A stretch of 34,843 bases of DNA from an uncultured Thiodictyon sp. (lineage in GTDB: Bacteria; Pseudomonadota; Gammaproteobacteria; Chromatiales; Chromatiaceae). Of the stretch, positions 1-10,463 are shown piece after piece (position 1 is the first letter of the stretch; every line of letters begins with the position of its first letter). The notes beneath the pieces are model-generated. The model saw only the letters and a program-made list of their open reading frames with translations, was not told the DNA's origin and did no database searches. The position numbers and the translations under genes were made by a program. The DNA lies in NCBI GenBank assembly GCA_903837595.1, contig CAILVI010000425.1, forward strand, positions 1 through 34,843, in the 5' to 3' direction.

Positions 1-30
1 CGGGTTTCAAACCCGCCCCTACGGGGCTGG
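1..30. repeat. Palindromic intergenic repeat at window edge
   Basis: The first bases form two adjacent short hairpins: CGGGT..ACCCG, followed by CCCC-TA-CGGGG. This resembles the small GC-rich palindromes found elsewhere in the window. The element is probably cut by the window edge. The rest of the leader up to position 88 shows no strong Shine-Dalgarno or promoter match, apart from a run of eight C residues at 60-67. Confidence 0.45.
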
Positions 31-88
31 GATACCCTGGTCCCTTTTCCGACTTGCCTCCCCCCCCGCCGAACGGGATACTAGTCCC

Positions 89-652
89 ATGGGCTTCAGC
101 ACTTCACTTACGAACCACTTCCTGATCGCGATGCCGGGTCTTGCCGACCCCAACTTCGCGCATACGGTTACCTATGTCTGCGAACACACGGACCAGGGGG
201 CCATGGGGATCGTTATCAACCGACCGATGGAGGTCACCCTGGGCGAGCTGCTCGCCCAGTTGGACATCTCCACCCAGCTGACGGCGGTGCGCAAGACGCC
301 GATCTATCAGGGCGGGCCGCTGCAGACCGACCGCGGCTTCGTGCTGCATACCACCGGCCCGACCTTCGACTCCACCCTCAACATCAACGATGAGATCAGC
401 GTCACCACCTCGCGCGACGTGTTGGAGGCGATCGCCGACGGCCAGGGCCCGGCCCAGTGCATGATTGCACTGGGTTATGCCGGCTGGGGCAGCGGGCAAC
501 TGGAGCAGGAATTGAGCGCCAACGCCTGGCTGAGCGGCCCGGCCGACGGCCATATCATCTTCCGGCTCGAGGCGCCGTCGCGCTGGCTGGCCGCCGCCAA
601 GCTGCTGGGGATCGACATGAACCTGGTGAGCGGCGAGGCCGGACACGCCTAG
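89..652 (+). CDS. yqgE: YqgE/AlgH family protein (UPF0301)
   Basis: This 187-residue protein has the usual length of the YqgE/AlgH (DUF179) family. Family hallmarks are visible: an N-terminal FLIAMPGLADPNFAHTV stretch, the MGIVINRP motif, YQGGPLQ, and ALGYAGWGSGQLEQEL near the middle. The family is cytoplasmic and its biochemical role is not established; in Pseudomonas AlgH has been linked to alginate regulation. Its stop codon overlaps the GTG start of ruvX (TAGTG), so translation is probably coupled. The order yqgE-ruvX-pyrR-pyrB-pyrX matches the pseudomonad arrangement. No clear Shine-Dalgarno precedes the ATG, so the start rests on alignment of the N-terminal motif. Confidence 0.93.
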   Translation: MGFSTSLTNHFLIAMPGLADPNFAHTVTYVCEHTDQGAMGIVINRPMEVTLGELLAQLDISTQLTAVRKTPIYQGGPLQTDRGFVLHTTGPTFDSTLNINDEISVTTSRDVLEAIADGQGPAQCMIALGYAGWGSGQLEQELSANAWLSGPADGHIIFRLEAPSRWLAAAKLLGIDMNLVSGEAGHA

Positions 653-1083
653 TGCCGACGCTGCTCGGATTCGATTTCGGCCTGCGCAAGATCGGGGTTG
701 CGGTCGGCCAGACCGTCACCGGCTCGGCCACGGCACTGACGACCCTGCGCAGTCGCGGCGAACGCCCGGATTGGGCGGGGATCGAGGCCCTGGTGCGCGA
801 ATGGCAGCCAGCCGCGGCCGTGGTCGGGCTGCCGTTCAATATGGACGATACGGAGGAGGCCTGGTCCCCCCGCGTCCATCGCTTCGCCCGCCAACTCGAG
901 GGACGCTTTCGGTTGCCGGTCCATCTGGTCGATGAGCGACTGACCTCCATTGAGGCCCGCCGTCAGTTGGCCGAACGACCCGGCGCCAAACACTCGAGAG
1001 GCGACAATCACCACGCGGTCGACGCCCTGGCGGCGGCCCTGATCCTGGAAACCTGGCTCAGTGAGCAACCACGCACCCCGTAA
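652..1083 (+). CDS. ruvX: Holliday junction resolvase-like protein RuvX/YqgF
   Basis: The GTG start shares its G with the yqgE stop, giving 143 residues, the normal size for this RNase H-fold family. The family acts in pre-16S rRNA 5' end processing and was first proposed as a Holliday junction resolvase. Visible motifs are the first acidic strand GFDFGLRKIGVAVG, then VVGLPFNMDDTEE, the second acidic site VHLVDERLTSIEA, and HAVDALAAALILETWL carrying the last catalytic Asp. A longer open frame starting at 457 exists, but its first 65 codons overlap yqgE and resemble nothing, so it was discarded. The gene overlaps pyrR by 23 nt. Confidence 0.93.
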   Translation: MPTLLGFDFGLRKIGVAVGQTVTGSATALTTLRSRGERPDWAGIEALVREWQPAAAVVGLPFNMDDTEEAWSPRVHRFARQLEGRFRLPVHLVDERLTSIEARRQLAERPGAKHSRGDNHHAVDALAAALILETWLSEQPRTP

Positions 1084-1669
1084 CCCGCTACCCGCCGGAC
1101 AGTCCATCTGGATGGACGCCGCGGCCATCCACACGGCCATCGAAGAGATGGCCGCCGAACTACGCAACCTGATCGCGGAGCGCGCCATCGCCGCACCACT
1201 GATGGTCGGCATCCATACCGGCGGGGTCTGGGTCGCCGAGCGGCTGCACGCCGCACTCAGCCTCAGCGACCCCCTGGGCCGCCTGGACATTTCATTCTAC
1301 CGGGACGACTTCACCCGCATCGGCCTGCACCCCCAGGTGCACCCATCGCACCTGCCGGCAGCGGTGGAGGGCCGCCATGTCATCCTGGTGGACGATGTGC
1401 TGCAGACCGGGCGCACCATCCGCGCCGCACTCAACGTGTTGTTCGACTATGGCCGGCCCAAATCGGTGATCCTCGCCGCGCTGGCAGAACGCGGTGGGCG
1501 CCAGTTGCCCATCGAGCCCAATGTAGTGGGCCTGCATGCGCGGCTGGCACCGGGCGAACAGCTCAAACTGACCGGCCCCGTGCCCCTGGCGCTGGTCCGC
1601 GGCCTGGCCCCGACCAAGTCAGCGACGCCACCGGCCGAGCGGACCGAACACGGTCTGCCGAGCACTTAG
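1061..1669 (+). CDS. pyrR: PyrR: uracil phosphoribosyltransferase / pyr operon regulator
   Basis: This type I phosphoribosyltransferase has 202 residues from a GTG start. The PRPP-binding loop [18 protein letters not shown] lies near residues 107-124. Upstream are [14 protein letters not shown] and the [16 protein letters not shown] segment typical of PyrR. In Gram-positives PyrR is an RNA-binding attenuator; in pseudomonads the gene sits before pyrB as here, and whether it regulates is uncertain. No attenuator-like terminator/antiterminator is obvious between pyrR and pyrB. The first 17 residues could be an artefact, because an ATG at 1112 is an alternative start. The C-terminal 20 residues are a Pro/Thr-rich tail. 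Confidence 0.9.
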   Translation: MSNHAPRNPLPAGQSIWMDAAAIHTAIEEMAAELRNLIAERAIAAPLMVGIHTGGVWVAERLHAALSLSDPLGRLDISFYRDDFTRIGLHPQVHPSHLPAAVEGRHVILVDDVLQTGRTIRAALNVLFDYGRPKSVILAALAERGGRQLPIEPNVVGLHARLAPGEQLKLTGPVPLALVRGLAPTKSATPPAERTEHGLPST

Positions 1670-1692
1670 ATCCCAGCGACCCCGGGGACCCC

Positions 1693-2688
1693 ATGAACGC
1701 CACCAACATCCAACTGGACGCCGCCGGCAATCTCAAGCACCTGCTGACCGTCGAGGGACTGAGCCGCGAGCTGCTGACCGCCATCCTGGACCAGGCCGAA
1801 GGATTCACTGGCGTCACCCAGCAGGCGGTGAAGAAGGTCCCACTGTGCCGCGGCAAGGTCATCGCCAACCTCTTCTTCGAGACCAGCACCCGCACCCGCA
1901 CCACCTTCGAGCTGGCGGCCAAGCGGCTGTCGGCGGACGTGCTCAATCTCAATATCGCCGCCTCATCCACCTCCAAGGGCGAGACGCTGCTCGATACCCT
2001 GCATAACCTTGAGGCCATGCATGTCGACATGTTCGTGGTGCGCCACTCCGCCAGCGGGGCCGCCCATTTCATCGCCGAACAGGCCGCTCCCCATGTGAGC
2101 GTCATCAACGCCGGGGACGGGCGCCACGCCCACCCGACCCAGGGCCTCTTGGACATGTTCACCATCCGTCGCCACAAGGGGGGCTTTGAGCACCTGCGCG
2201 TAGCCATCGTCGGGGACATCCTGCACTCGCGGGTCGCCCGCTCCCAGATTGCCGCCCTGAATACCCTGGGGGCGGCGGAGATCCGGGTCATCGGTCCGCG
2301 CACCCTGATCCCGGATGCGGCCGAGTCCTTGGGGGTGCGCGTCTGCCACGACCTGCGCGAAGGGGTGCGGGACGCGGATGTGGTGATCATGCTGCGGCTC
2401 CAGCGCGAGCGTATGAGCGGTGCATTGCTGCCGAGCGCGCACGAGTATTACCAGCTCTACGGGCTGACGGAAGAACGGCTCTCGACCGCCCGGCCGGACG
2501 CCATCGTCATGCACCCGGGCCCGATCAATCGCGGGGTGGAGATGGATTCACAGGTGGCGGACGGCCCGCGCTCGGTCATCCTGGAGCAGGTGAGCAACGG
2601 CATCGCCATCCGCATGGCCGTCATCGCCATGTGCATCGGCACCCAGAACCTGCGCGGCCTGGGCGCAGAGGCGACCTATGATGTTTGA
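1693..2688 (+). CDS. pyrB: Aspartate carbamoyltransferase catalytic subunit
   Basis: PyrB condenses carbamoyl phosphate and aspartate, the committed step of pyrimidine synthesis. The protein has 331 residues. It contains the carbamoyl phosphate-binding motif STRTRTTFE starting at residue 65, a carbamoyl phosphate/aspartate loop around [28 protein letters not shown], and the C-terminal [11 protein letters not shown] typical of the longer pseudomonad class of ATCase. GGGGA lies five bases before the ATG. No pyrI regulatory chain follows; instead a dihydroorotase-like gene overlaps the 3' end, as in pseudomonads where the two proteins form a large ATCase complex. Confidence 0.96.
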   Translation: MNATNIQLDAAGNLKHLLTVEGLSRELLTAILDQAEGFTGVTQQAVKKVPLCRGKVIANLFFETSTRTRTTFELAAKRLSADVLNLNIAASSTSKGETLLDTLHNLEAMHVDMFVVRHSASGAAHFIAEQAAPHVSVINAGDGRHAHPTQGLLDMFTIRRHKGGFEHLRVAIVGDILHSRVARSQIAALNTLGAAEIRVIGPRTLIPDAAESLGVRVCHDLREGVRDADVVIMLRLQRERMSGALLPSAHEYYQLYGLTEERLSTARPDAIVMHPGPINRGVEMDSQVADGPRSVILEQVSNGIAIRMAVIAMCIGTQNLRGLGAEATYDV

Positions 2689-3970
2689 CAGCATGAAAAT
2701 CAGTATCCGCAACGGCCGCCTGATCGACCCGGCGAGCGGCATCGACCGGGAGGCGGACCTGCACTGCGCCGACGGAAAGGTACTGGCCATCGGCGCCGCG
2801 CCGGCCGGCTTCCAGCCGGACCGCACGCTCGACGCGCGGGGGCTGGTGGTCTGTCCAGGCCTGGTGGACCTCTCGGCCCGGCTGCGCGAGCCCGGCGACG
2901 AGCAAAAGGCGACCATCGCCAGCGAGACCCGCGCCGCCGCCGCCGCCGGCATCACCACCCTGTGCTGTCCGCCGGACACCAAACCGATCATCGACAGCCC
3001 GGCGGTCGCACAACTCGTCCATCAGATCTCGGCCCGCCACGGCCTGGCCCGCGTACTCCCCGCCGGGGCCATCACGCGGGGACTGGATGGCGGGCAGATC
3101 ACCGAAATGGCCGCCCTGAAGGAGGCCGGTTGCCCGGTCTTGAGCCAGGGCGACCGCCCCATCCGCAACGCCCAGGTGCTGCTGCGCGCACTCGAGTATG
3201 CCTCCACCTTTGGTCTCACCCTCTTCCTGCAACCGCTGGATGCGGATCTGAGCGAGGGCGGTTGCGCCCACCAGGGCGCGGTCTCAACCCGGCTCGGGCT
3301 GCCCGGCATCCCGGAGGCGGCCGAGACCGTGGCCGTCGCCCGCGCCCTGGCGCTCGCCGAGCAGACCGGGGCGCGCATCCACTTCCGCGGGCTCTCCAGC
3401 GCCCGGGGGGCGGAACTCTTGGTGGAGGCGCGCCGCCGCGGCATCCGCGCCAGCGGGGACTGCGCCATCCACCAGTTGTTCCTCACCGAGGACAACCTGC
3501 ACGGCTTTAATTCCAACTGTCACCTGCTGCCACCGCTACGCACCGTCGCCGACCGGCAGTCACTGCGCGTCGCCGTCGCCGAGGGTGCCATCCAGGCGCT
3601 GTGCTCCGACCACCAACCGCACGACGCGGACGCCAAGCAGGCCCCCTTCCCCGAGACCATTCCCGGCATCTCCGCCCTGGAGACCCTGCTGCCGCTGGCG
3701 CTGTGCCTGGTCGCCGAAGGCATGCTGGACCTGCCCACCGCCATCGCCCGGCTCACCACCGGCCCCGCCGAGGTCTTGCGTCCCGACCTGGGCCGTCTCA
3801 CGCCCGGCGGCAACGCCGACGTTTGTGTCTTCGACCCGGCGGAGACCTGGGTCCTGAGCCCGGAGACATTGGTCAGCCATGGGCACAACACGCCCTTCCT
3901 TGGCATGGAGTTCAAAGGGCGGGTACGCTGGACGCTGCTGGGCGGGCGGATGGTCTTTGAGCGATCTTGA
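2678..3970 (+). CDS. pyrX: Dihydroorotase-like protein, probably non-catalytic (PyrX/PyrC')
   Basis: This amidohydrolase-superfamily protein of 430 residues has dihydroorotase architecture. The canonical metal motif D-x-H-x-H after PGL(V/I) reads [14 protein letters not shown] here, so both histidines are replaced (Ser66 and Arg68). The later strand normally carrying a metal His reads IHFRGLSS. The substrate-loop Asp/His in [12 protein letters not shown] is kept. Known family behaviour: in Pseudomonas the inactive pyrC' product is needed to assemble active ATCase. The overlap with pyrB (11 nt) fits such a structural role. Candidate starts are 2678, 2681 and 2693 (MKISIRNGR); AGAGG spaced about six bases from 2678 favours the first. 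A catalytic dihydroorotase must lie elsewhere. Confidence 0.88.
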   Translation: MMFDSMKISIRNGRLIDPASGIDREADLHCADGKVLAIGAAPAGFQPDRTLDARGLVVCPGLVDLSARLREPGDEQKATIASETRAAAAAGITTLCCPPDTKPIIDSPAVAQLVHQISARHGLARVLPAGAITRGLDGGQITEMAALKEAGCPVLSQGDRPIRNAQVLLRALEYASTFGLTLFLQPLDADLSEGGCAHQGAVSTRLGLPGIPEAAETVAVARALALAEQTGARIHFRGLSSARGAELLVEARRRGIRASGDCAIHQLFLTEDNLHGFNSNCHLLPPLRTVADRQSLRVAVAEGAIQALCSDHQPHDADAKQAPFPETIPGISALETLLPLALCLVAEGMLDLPTAIARLTTGPAEVLRPDLGRLTPGGNADVCVFDPAETWVLSPETLVSHGHNTPFLGMEFKGRVRWTLLGGRMVFERS

Positions 3971-3993
3971 AACCGCAGTAGCGGTTTCAAGAT
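3964..3993 (+). terminator. Perfect 13-bp hairpin at end of pyr operon
   Basis: ATCTTGAAACCGC and its exact reverse complement are separated by the loop AGTA. The stem includes the pyrX stop codon. Only a weak T run follows (TGGTTTA), so it may act as an inefficient or bidirectional terminator between the convergent pyr operon and the minus-strand gene at 4073-4432, or simply as a 3'-end stabiliser. Confidence 0.6.
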
Positions 3994-4028
3994 TGGTTTA
4001 TTCACAATCGGGACACCGCCGTCTTCCC

Positions 4029-4116
4029 GTAGGATGGGTTGAGCGCAGCGAAACCCATCGTCGGCGCTTCGGTCAAGCCTTGATTGCTGGGTTTCGCTGC
4101 GCTCTACCCAGCCTAC
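4029..4116. repeat. Inverted repeat with 28-bp arms
   Basis: The arms at about 4029-4056 (GTAGGATGGGTTGAGCGCAG...) and 4089-4116 are reverse complements with two mismatches, separated by about 32 bp. The same GGGTTGAGC-GCAGCGAAACCC core is widespread as a dispersed repeat in proteobacterial genomes; its reading VGWVERSETH or GRAQRNPA often pollutes annotations. The right arm runs into the 3' end of the minus-strand gene at 4073-4432. Confidence 0.8.
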
Positions 4117-4432
4117 AAAGCTTGCTCAGGCGGTGGGGGCTGAGGGCGGCGGCGATGGCGTCCCGGTCGGCCGGACCCTGGGCGAACGACTCGGCCTGGG
4201 CGAGGCTGGACTGGGCGCAGTCGAACTGGTCCTTGCCGGCGCAGGTCTTGGCCGCGTCCAACTCTTCCTCCATGTCCATCCGCTGGACCATCTCCATCTT
4301 GGCGTCCATTTTTTCCGTCTGTTCCATCCGCTGCATCATCTCCGCGGCCGTAGCCCCGCCCGCGGCCTGCACCGGCATGGCCGCCAGGCACCATAGGATG
4401 AACGCCATCACCGCTCGGGACTTGCCGCTCAT
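4073..4432 (-). CDS. Small secreted Met/Glu-rich protein
   Basis: I do not recognise this 119-residue protein. An N-terminal signal peptide is clear (MSGKSRAVMAFILWCLAA, with likely cleavage after PVQA), so the product is periplasmic or exported. The mature part starts with a Met- and Glu-rich amphipathic stretch (EMMQRMEQTEKMDAKMEM), likely helical, then TCAGKDQFDCAQSSLAQAES with two cysteines that could pair. The last 14 or so residues (LGRAQRNPAIKA) are encoded by the right arm of the intergenic inverted repeat. The native C-terminus therefore seems to have been replaced or extended by repeat insertion. The gene is convergent to the pyr operon. Confidence 0.7.
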   Translation of the reverse strand: MSGKSRAVMAFILWCLAAMPVQAAGGATAAEMMQRMEQTEKMDAKMEMVQRMDMEEELDAAKTCAGKDQFDCAQSSLAQAESFAQGPADRDAIAAALSPHRLSKLCRLGRAQRNPAIKA

Positions 4433-4555
4433 GGATCGGCCCTCTGGTTGGGTATAACCGCGCTGAGGGCCATAGAGTACACCGGGTCGGCATGGCGGGA
4501 AATAGCCCGCGCGGAGTCAATGGCTCCGAGTGCACCGAACAGGCGCAGAGCAGTC

Positions 4556-4672
4556 TTACGCAACGAGATAATCGGTCGACACGCCATGGTGGCCCGCTGC
4601 CGCCGCTAACCCGGCGTCGAAGGTGGCCAGGCGAGTCCCGATGCGCTTGCAGACCGCGAGATGGTAGCGCAT
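4556..4672 (-). pseudogene. Remnant of a PIN-domain (VapC-type) toxin
   Basis: The reading frame directly after the antitoxin (ATG overlapping its TGA) codes for 38 residues. They contain GTRLATFDAGLAAAA, which matches the C-terminal strand-helix of VapC toxins (pattern G..LATFD..LA.AA, carrying the last acidic active-site residue). About 90-100 residues of the expected N-terminal PIN domain, including the first catalytic Asp, are missing, so no toxin activity is expected. The piece ends at TAA (4556-4558). This interpretation rests on motif recognition only. The 123 bp between it and the secreted-protein gene show nothing further. Confidence 0.6.
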
Positions 4673-4908
4673 CAATAACGCGCGTCGGCGCGCAGTTGAT
4701 CGATTAATTCACCCGCGGCTGCGCCGGTATGCATTGGTTGACTATCGACAAAGGCGAACAACTCGGCCAGATCGAATGGCGCGGACCGGGCACTGGGTTC
4801 GGCCACGATGCGCACGATAGCGACACCACGCCGTGTAATAACAATCTCCTCGCCTGCTTCCCCTTGGGCCAACACGGCAGACAAACCCTCAGAAAGCGGG
4901 CTGACCAT
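4672..4908 (-). CDS. Phd/YefM-type antitoxin, possibly N-terminally eroded
   Basis: This 78-residue protein contains LSAVLAQGEAGEEIVITRRG followed by VAIVRIV, the N-terminal core of Phd/YefM antitoxins (pattern LS.LL..VE.GEE..I.R.G.P.A.L). The usual first residues (M..V.EAK..) are poorly preserved. The only ATG (4906-4908) lies inside the 3' end of the sirtuin gene, giving a 20-nt overlap. The C-terminus (ELFAFVDSQPMHTGAAAGEL) would be the toxin-binding tail. The partner toxin is reduced to a fragment, so the antitoxin may be a relic or a solitary repressor. Confidence 0.65.
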   Translation of the reverse strand: MVSPLSEGLSAVLAQGEAGEEIVITRRGVAIVRIVAEPSARSAPFDLAELFAFVDSQPMHTGAAAGELIDQLRADARY

Positions 4909-5668
4909 AGGCCTCACGAATCGCCCGCAGACTGGCCGCCGCGCCCGCGGCCAGCTTGTAGTCGACGAACGCCGTGACGCTGGTATCAGTCGGATTGATT
5001 TCCACGGTGGGAATCCCCGCCTGGCTGGCCTGCACCACGGGACCCGCGATGTAGGGAAAGACGCTGGTGGTGCCGATACTGAATACCAGATCAAAGCCCA
5101 GGTCCAGTTCCCGATACAGATGCGTCAGCGCATCCCGGGGCAGCGCCTCGCCAAACAAAACGACGCGCGGGCGCACCGGCGCCTGGCAGCGCGGACAGGA
5201 CGGCGGCAGCGTCAACGCAGCGTAATCCGGCACACTGGTCTGATAGTCGCAGCGCGTGCAGAGCAGGTCGTGGATATCGCCGTGAATCTCAATCAGATTG
5301 CGGCTGCCGGCGGCGCGGTGGAAGCCGTCGATATTCTGGGTCAGCACACAGACCTCGAAGCGCTCCTGCCACTGCGCAATGATGGCGTGGGCGTCGTTGA
5401 ATTGCGCCCCGCGACAGGTTTGCTCGATCTGATGGAGATATTTCCAGGTGATGGCCGGACGGGCCTTCAGCATGGCCCCGGACAGCGCGGTTTCAATCGG
5501 GAACTGTTCTTCGGTCAGCTGGTTGTTATACAGGCCGCCGATGCCGCGATAGGTCGGCAAACCCGAATCGGCGGAAATACCGGCGCCGGTGATGAACAGC
5601 ACGCGACGCGCGCCGCGCAGGGTCTCCGCAATGCGGGCGACGACGGCAGGATCAGGGACATGGCGCAT
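4889..5668 (-). CDS. NAD-dependent protein deacylase (sirtuin)
   Basis: This 259-residue Sir2-family enzyme removes acyl groups from lysines using NAD+. Visible features are the NAD-binding GAGISADSGLPTYRG at residues 28-42, TQNIDGFHRAAG at 110-121, the catalytic His129 in IHGD, four zinc cysteines (C137, C140, C158, C161), and the later GTTS and EINPTDT NAD contacts. The start was placed at the ATG opening MRHVPDPAVV, 31 nt after hisC. The longer open frame to 5767 would run into hisC and adds an Arg/Trp-rich shadow. The gene follows hisC in the same direction and may share its transcript. CobB-like is a fair description; the exact subclass is not assigned. Confidence 0.92.
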   Translation of the reverse strand: MRHVPDPAVVARIAETLRGARRVLFITGAGISADSGLPTYRGIGGLYNNQLTEEQFPIETALSGAMLKARPAITWKYLHQIEQTCRGAQFNDAHAIIAQWQERFEVCVLTQNIDGFHRAAGSRNLIEIHGDIHDLLCTRCDYQTSVPDYAALTLPPSCPRCQAPVRPRVVLFGEALPRDALTHLYRELDLGFDLVFSIGTTSVFPYIAGPVVQASQAGIPTVEINPTDTSVTAFVDYKLAAGAAASLRAIREAYGQPAF

Positions 5669-5699
5669 AACAAGGTCTCGCTCTCGTATCAGCCCAAGA

Positions 5700-6788
5700 T
5701 CAAGCGGTCTCCGCCGCCAGGGCCGCCAGGAAGGCATCGTTCTCCTGCGCCATCCCCACCGTGACACGCAGGCAGTCGCGCAAGCTGGGGTGGGCGGCGT
5801 TCAGGTTTTTGACCAGAACGCCCCGCTGTTTGATCCCGGCAAAGACCACATCGGCGCGACCGGCGGGCAGGCGCAGCAGGATGAAATTGGCGTCGCTCGG
5901 GTAGGGCTGGACCCCGGGAATGGCTTGCAAGGCGGTAAAGAGGCGTCCGCGCTCAGCGCGAATGGCCTGGGTCTGGGCGTCCAGCACGGCGCGATGACGC
6001 AGCGCGAAGGCGGCGGTGGCTTGGGTCAACACGTTGATGTTATAGGGCAGACGGGTCTTGTCGATCTCGTGGAGCCAGGCGGGCGGGCCGGCCAGATAAC
6101 CCAGGCGCAGGCCCGCCAGGCCCATCTTGGAGACGGTGCGCAGGACCAACAGGTTGGGCCAGTCGCCCAGGCGCCGCAGGAAGCTGTGATCGGTGAAGGG
6201 GGCGTAGGCCTCATCAATGATCACGAGCCCGGGGGCGGACTCAATGATGCGGCAGACGGCGCCCTCATCGAACAGGTTGCCGGTGGGGTTGTTGGGATAG
6301 GCGATATAGGTCAGCGCCGGGCGCTCACGCTCCAGTGCCTCAAGTACCGCCGGCAGGTCCAATGCGAAGTCCGCGGGCGCAAGCGGCACCCCCACATAGT
6401 CCAGCCCGGCGAAAAGGGCAATCATGCGGTACATGACGAACCCGGGCTCGACCGACAGGACCTTGCGGCCGGGTGCGGCCACCGTCAGCGCCAGCAGTTG
6501 GATGAGTTCGTCCGAGCCATTACCGAGCAGGATGCCCTGCCCTGCCGGGATGCCCATGGCCTCGCGCAAGGCATCCTGGACGATCTGGCCTTGGGGGTCC
6601 GGGTAGCGGTTGATGGGCACCCCCCGCAGGACCTCCAGCCACTCGGACTGGAGGTCCGCGGGCCAGGTATAGGGGTTCTCCATGGCGTCCAGCTTGATCA
6701 GACCGGCCGAGTCCGGGACGTGATAGGCGCCCAGCGCGCGGATCTCGGGGCGGACCAGTTCTGAGATTCGATTTTCCAAAGACGTCAT
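5700..6788 (-). CDS. hisC: Histidinol-phosphate aminotransferase
   Basis: This 362-residue PLP-dependent fold-type I aminotransferase converts imidazole acetol-phosphate to histidinol-phosphate. It shows the N-terminal LDAMENPYTWP, NGSDELIQLL, YPNNPTGN, VIIDEAYAPF, and the PLP-lysine segment TVSKMGLAGLRLGY. The C-terminus has NFILLRLP and the characteristic RVTVGMAQEN. The start was chosen at ATG 6788 (MTSLENRISELVRPEI), which aligns with the family N-terminus; the upstream extension to 6881 lies in the repeat region. It is separated from hisD by a 220-bp repeat-bearing spacer, so it may have partly independent expression. Confidence 0.95.
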   Translation of the reverse strand: MTSLENRISELVRPEIRALGAYHVPDSAGLIKLDAMENPYTWPADLQSEWLEVLRGVPINRYPDPQGQIVQDALREAMGIPAGQGILLGNGSDELIQLLALTVAAPGRKVLSVEPGFVMYRMIALFAGLDYVGVPLAPADFALDLPAVLEALERERPALTYIAYPNNPTGNLFDEGAVCRIIESAPGLVIIDEAYAPFTDHSFLRRLGDWPNLLVLRTVSKMGLAGLRLGYLAGPPAWLHEIDKTRLPYNINVLTQATAAFALRHRAVLDAQTQAIRAERGRLFTALQAIPGVQPYPSDANFILLRLPAGRADVVFAGIKQRGVLVKNLNAAHPSLRDCLRVTVGMAQENDAFLAALAAETA

Positions 6789-6867
6789 ATTCTTTACTTC
6801 GGGTCGGATGGACCGCTGCGGCACGCGCTTGCCAAAAAGGCCGGGTCGTACCCGCGGAGAATAATGA

Positions 6868-6968
6868 GACAGGATTAACAAGATTTTTCAGGATTCACAG
6901 GATGAAAATGCCGCGCATGAGACGCAGGAAAATCCTGTTAATCCTGCGAAATCCTGTTAATCCTGTCC
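6868..6968. repeat. Inverted, internally iterated ATCCTGTTAATCCTG repeat
   Basis: The spacer between hisD and hisC holds repeated copies of the octamer-like unit AATCCTGT/ACAGGATT. The left arm (6868-6904) reads ACAGGATTAACAAGAT-TTTTCAGGATT-CACAGGAT. The right arm (6925-6968) carries AATCCTGTTAATCCTG twice in the opposite orientation. Together they can fold into a long hairpin. It is AT-richer than the surrounding genes. The same family of CAGGATTAACAGGATTTT repeats is known as a dispersed intergenic element in many unrelated bacteria. Placement inside the his operon could cause partial termination or mRNA processing. Confidence 0.8.
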
Positions 6969-7011
6969 ATTTACCCGCTGCTCGACGCAATGTCTGAGGG
7001 TGCGGCACACC

Positions 7012-8331
7012 CTATCCGACCATAGGCCCAGTGCCGTCACCGCGGTACTCGGCCGAGCGGGCGTGGGCGGTCAGGCCCTCGCCGCGGGCCAGGATGGAGG
7101 CGACCTTGGCGAGCTGGGCGGCACCCGGGCGCGAGGCCATGATCAGGCTAGAGCGCTTCTGGAAGTCGTAGACCCCCAGTGGCGAGGAGAAGCGCGCCGT
7201 GCGGGAGGTGGGCAGCACATGGTTGGGACCGGCGCAGTAGTCGCCCAGGGCCTCGGCGGTATAGCGACCCATGAAGATCGCGCCCGCGTGACGAATGCGC
7301 TCGACAATCGCCTGCGGATCGTCAATCGAGAGCTCCAGGTGCTCGGGGGCGATCCGGTTGGCCAGGTCGATGGCGTCGCTGAGATCCAGCGCCTGGATCA
7401 GGGCACCGCGCTCACGCAGCGCCACCGCGATGATGTCGCACCGCTCCATGGTCGGGAGCAGCCGCTCAATGCTGGCCGCGACCCGGTCCAGGAAGGCGGC
7501 ATCCCAGGAGACCAGAATGGCCTGGGCGTCCTCGTCGTGCTCGGCCTGAGAGAAGAGGTCCATGGCGATCCAGTCCGGATCGGTGCCGCCGTCGCACAGG
7601 ACCAGGATCTCGGAGGGGCCGGCAACCATGTCGATCCCCACCTGACCGAACACCGCTCGCTTGGCGGTCGCCACATAGATGTTGCCGGGACCGACGATCT
7701 TCTCCACCGGCGGAATGGTCGCGGTCCCATAGGCCAGGGCGGCGACCGCTTGGGCGCCCCCGATGGCGAAGACCCGGTCCACGCCAGCGATATGGGCCGC
7801 GGCCAGCACCAAGTCGTTCAACTCACCGTCGGGGGTGGGTACCACCATGATCAGTTCGCCCACCCCCGCGACTTTGGCCGGGATGGCGTTCATCAGCACG
7901 GAAGATGGATAGGCCGCCTTGCCGCCGGGGACATAGAGCCCGGCCCGGTCCAGGGGCGAGACCTGCTGGCCCAGGAGGGTGCCGTCCGCCTCGGTGTAGC
8001 TCCAGGAGATCAAGACCTGATGCTGCGCGTAGGCTCGGATGCGCTCGGCGGCCTGCTCCAGGGCTTGGCGCTGCCCGGCGGGGATGGCCGACCACGCCTG
8101 TTGCAGGCGCGCACGCGGGACTTCCAGGTCGGCAGCCCCCCCGGGGGTCCAGCGATCAAAACGCGCGGTGTATTCGACCAGGGCGGCGTCGCCCCGTGCG
8201 CGGATGTCCGCGATGATGGCGTGAACGGTCTGCTGCACCTGGGCATCGGCGGCCGCATCCCAGGCCAACAGGGCGTCGAGCTGGGCGCCGAAATCAGCGG
8301 CGGCGGTGGAAAGGCGTCTGATCTGGGACAT
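7012..8331 (-). CDS. hisD: Histidinol dehydrogenase
   Basis: HisD is a zinc enzyme that oxidises histidinol to histidine in two NAD+-dependent steps. The protein is 439 residues long from the ATG at 8331 ([14 protein letters not shown]), which is standard. Metal and catalytic residues are present: [16 protein letters not shown] (zinc Gln and His), [10 protein letters not shown] (catalytic Glu-His pair), and the C-terminal [13 protein letters not shown] with the last zinc His. The glycine-rich [13 protein letters not shown] signature is clear. An in-frame upstream ATG at 8337 is possible. The gene follows hisG after an unusually AT-rich 59-bp spacer. Confidence 0.96.
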   Translation of the reverse strand: MSQIRRLSTAAADFGAQLDALLAWDAAADAQVQQTVHAIIADIRARGDAALVEYTARFDRWTPGGAADLEVPRARLQQAWSAIPAGQRQALEQAAERIRAYAQHQVLISWSYTEADGTLLGQQVSPLDRAGLYVPGGKAAYPSSVLMNAIPAKVAGVGELIMVVPTPDGELNDLVLAAAHIAGVDRVFAIGGAQAVAALAYGTATIPPVEKIVGPGNIYVATAKRAVFGQVGIDMVAGPSEILVLCDGGTDPDWIAMDLFSQAEHDEDAQAILVSWDAAFLDRVAASIERLLPTMERCDIIAVALRERGALIQALDLSDAIDLANRIAPEHLELSIDDPQAIVERIRHAGAIFMGRYTAEALGDYCAGPNHVLPTSRTARFSSPLGVYDFQKRSSLIMASRPGAAQLAKVASILARGEGLTAHARSAEYRGDGTGPMVG

Positions 8332-8390
8332 GAGCATTTCAGATTGAAGATTAGGGAATTGAAAAATAGACAACCATCAATCAAAAATCA

Positions 8391-10387
<1,997 letters not shown>

Positions 10388-10463
10388 TTAGTACGGAAAA
10401 AGGCCAGTACGGGATAAGGGGAGTTCACATACATCCCAAGGCGCATCGACGTCCGCGACGTAC

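Noticed and set aside
457-651. N-terminal extension of ruvX
   Set aside because: It overlaps yqgE in another frame. The RNase H-like domain begins just after the GTG at 652, which gives the family length.
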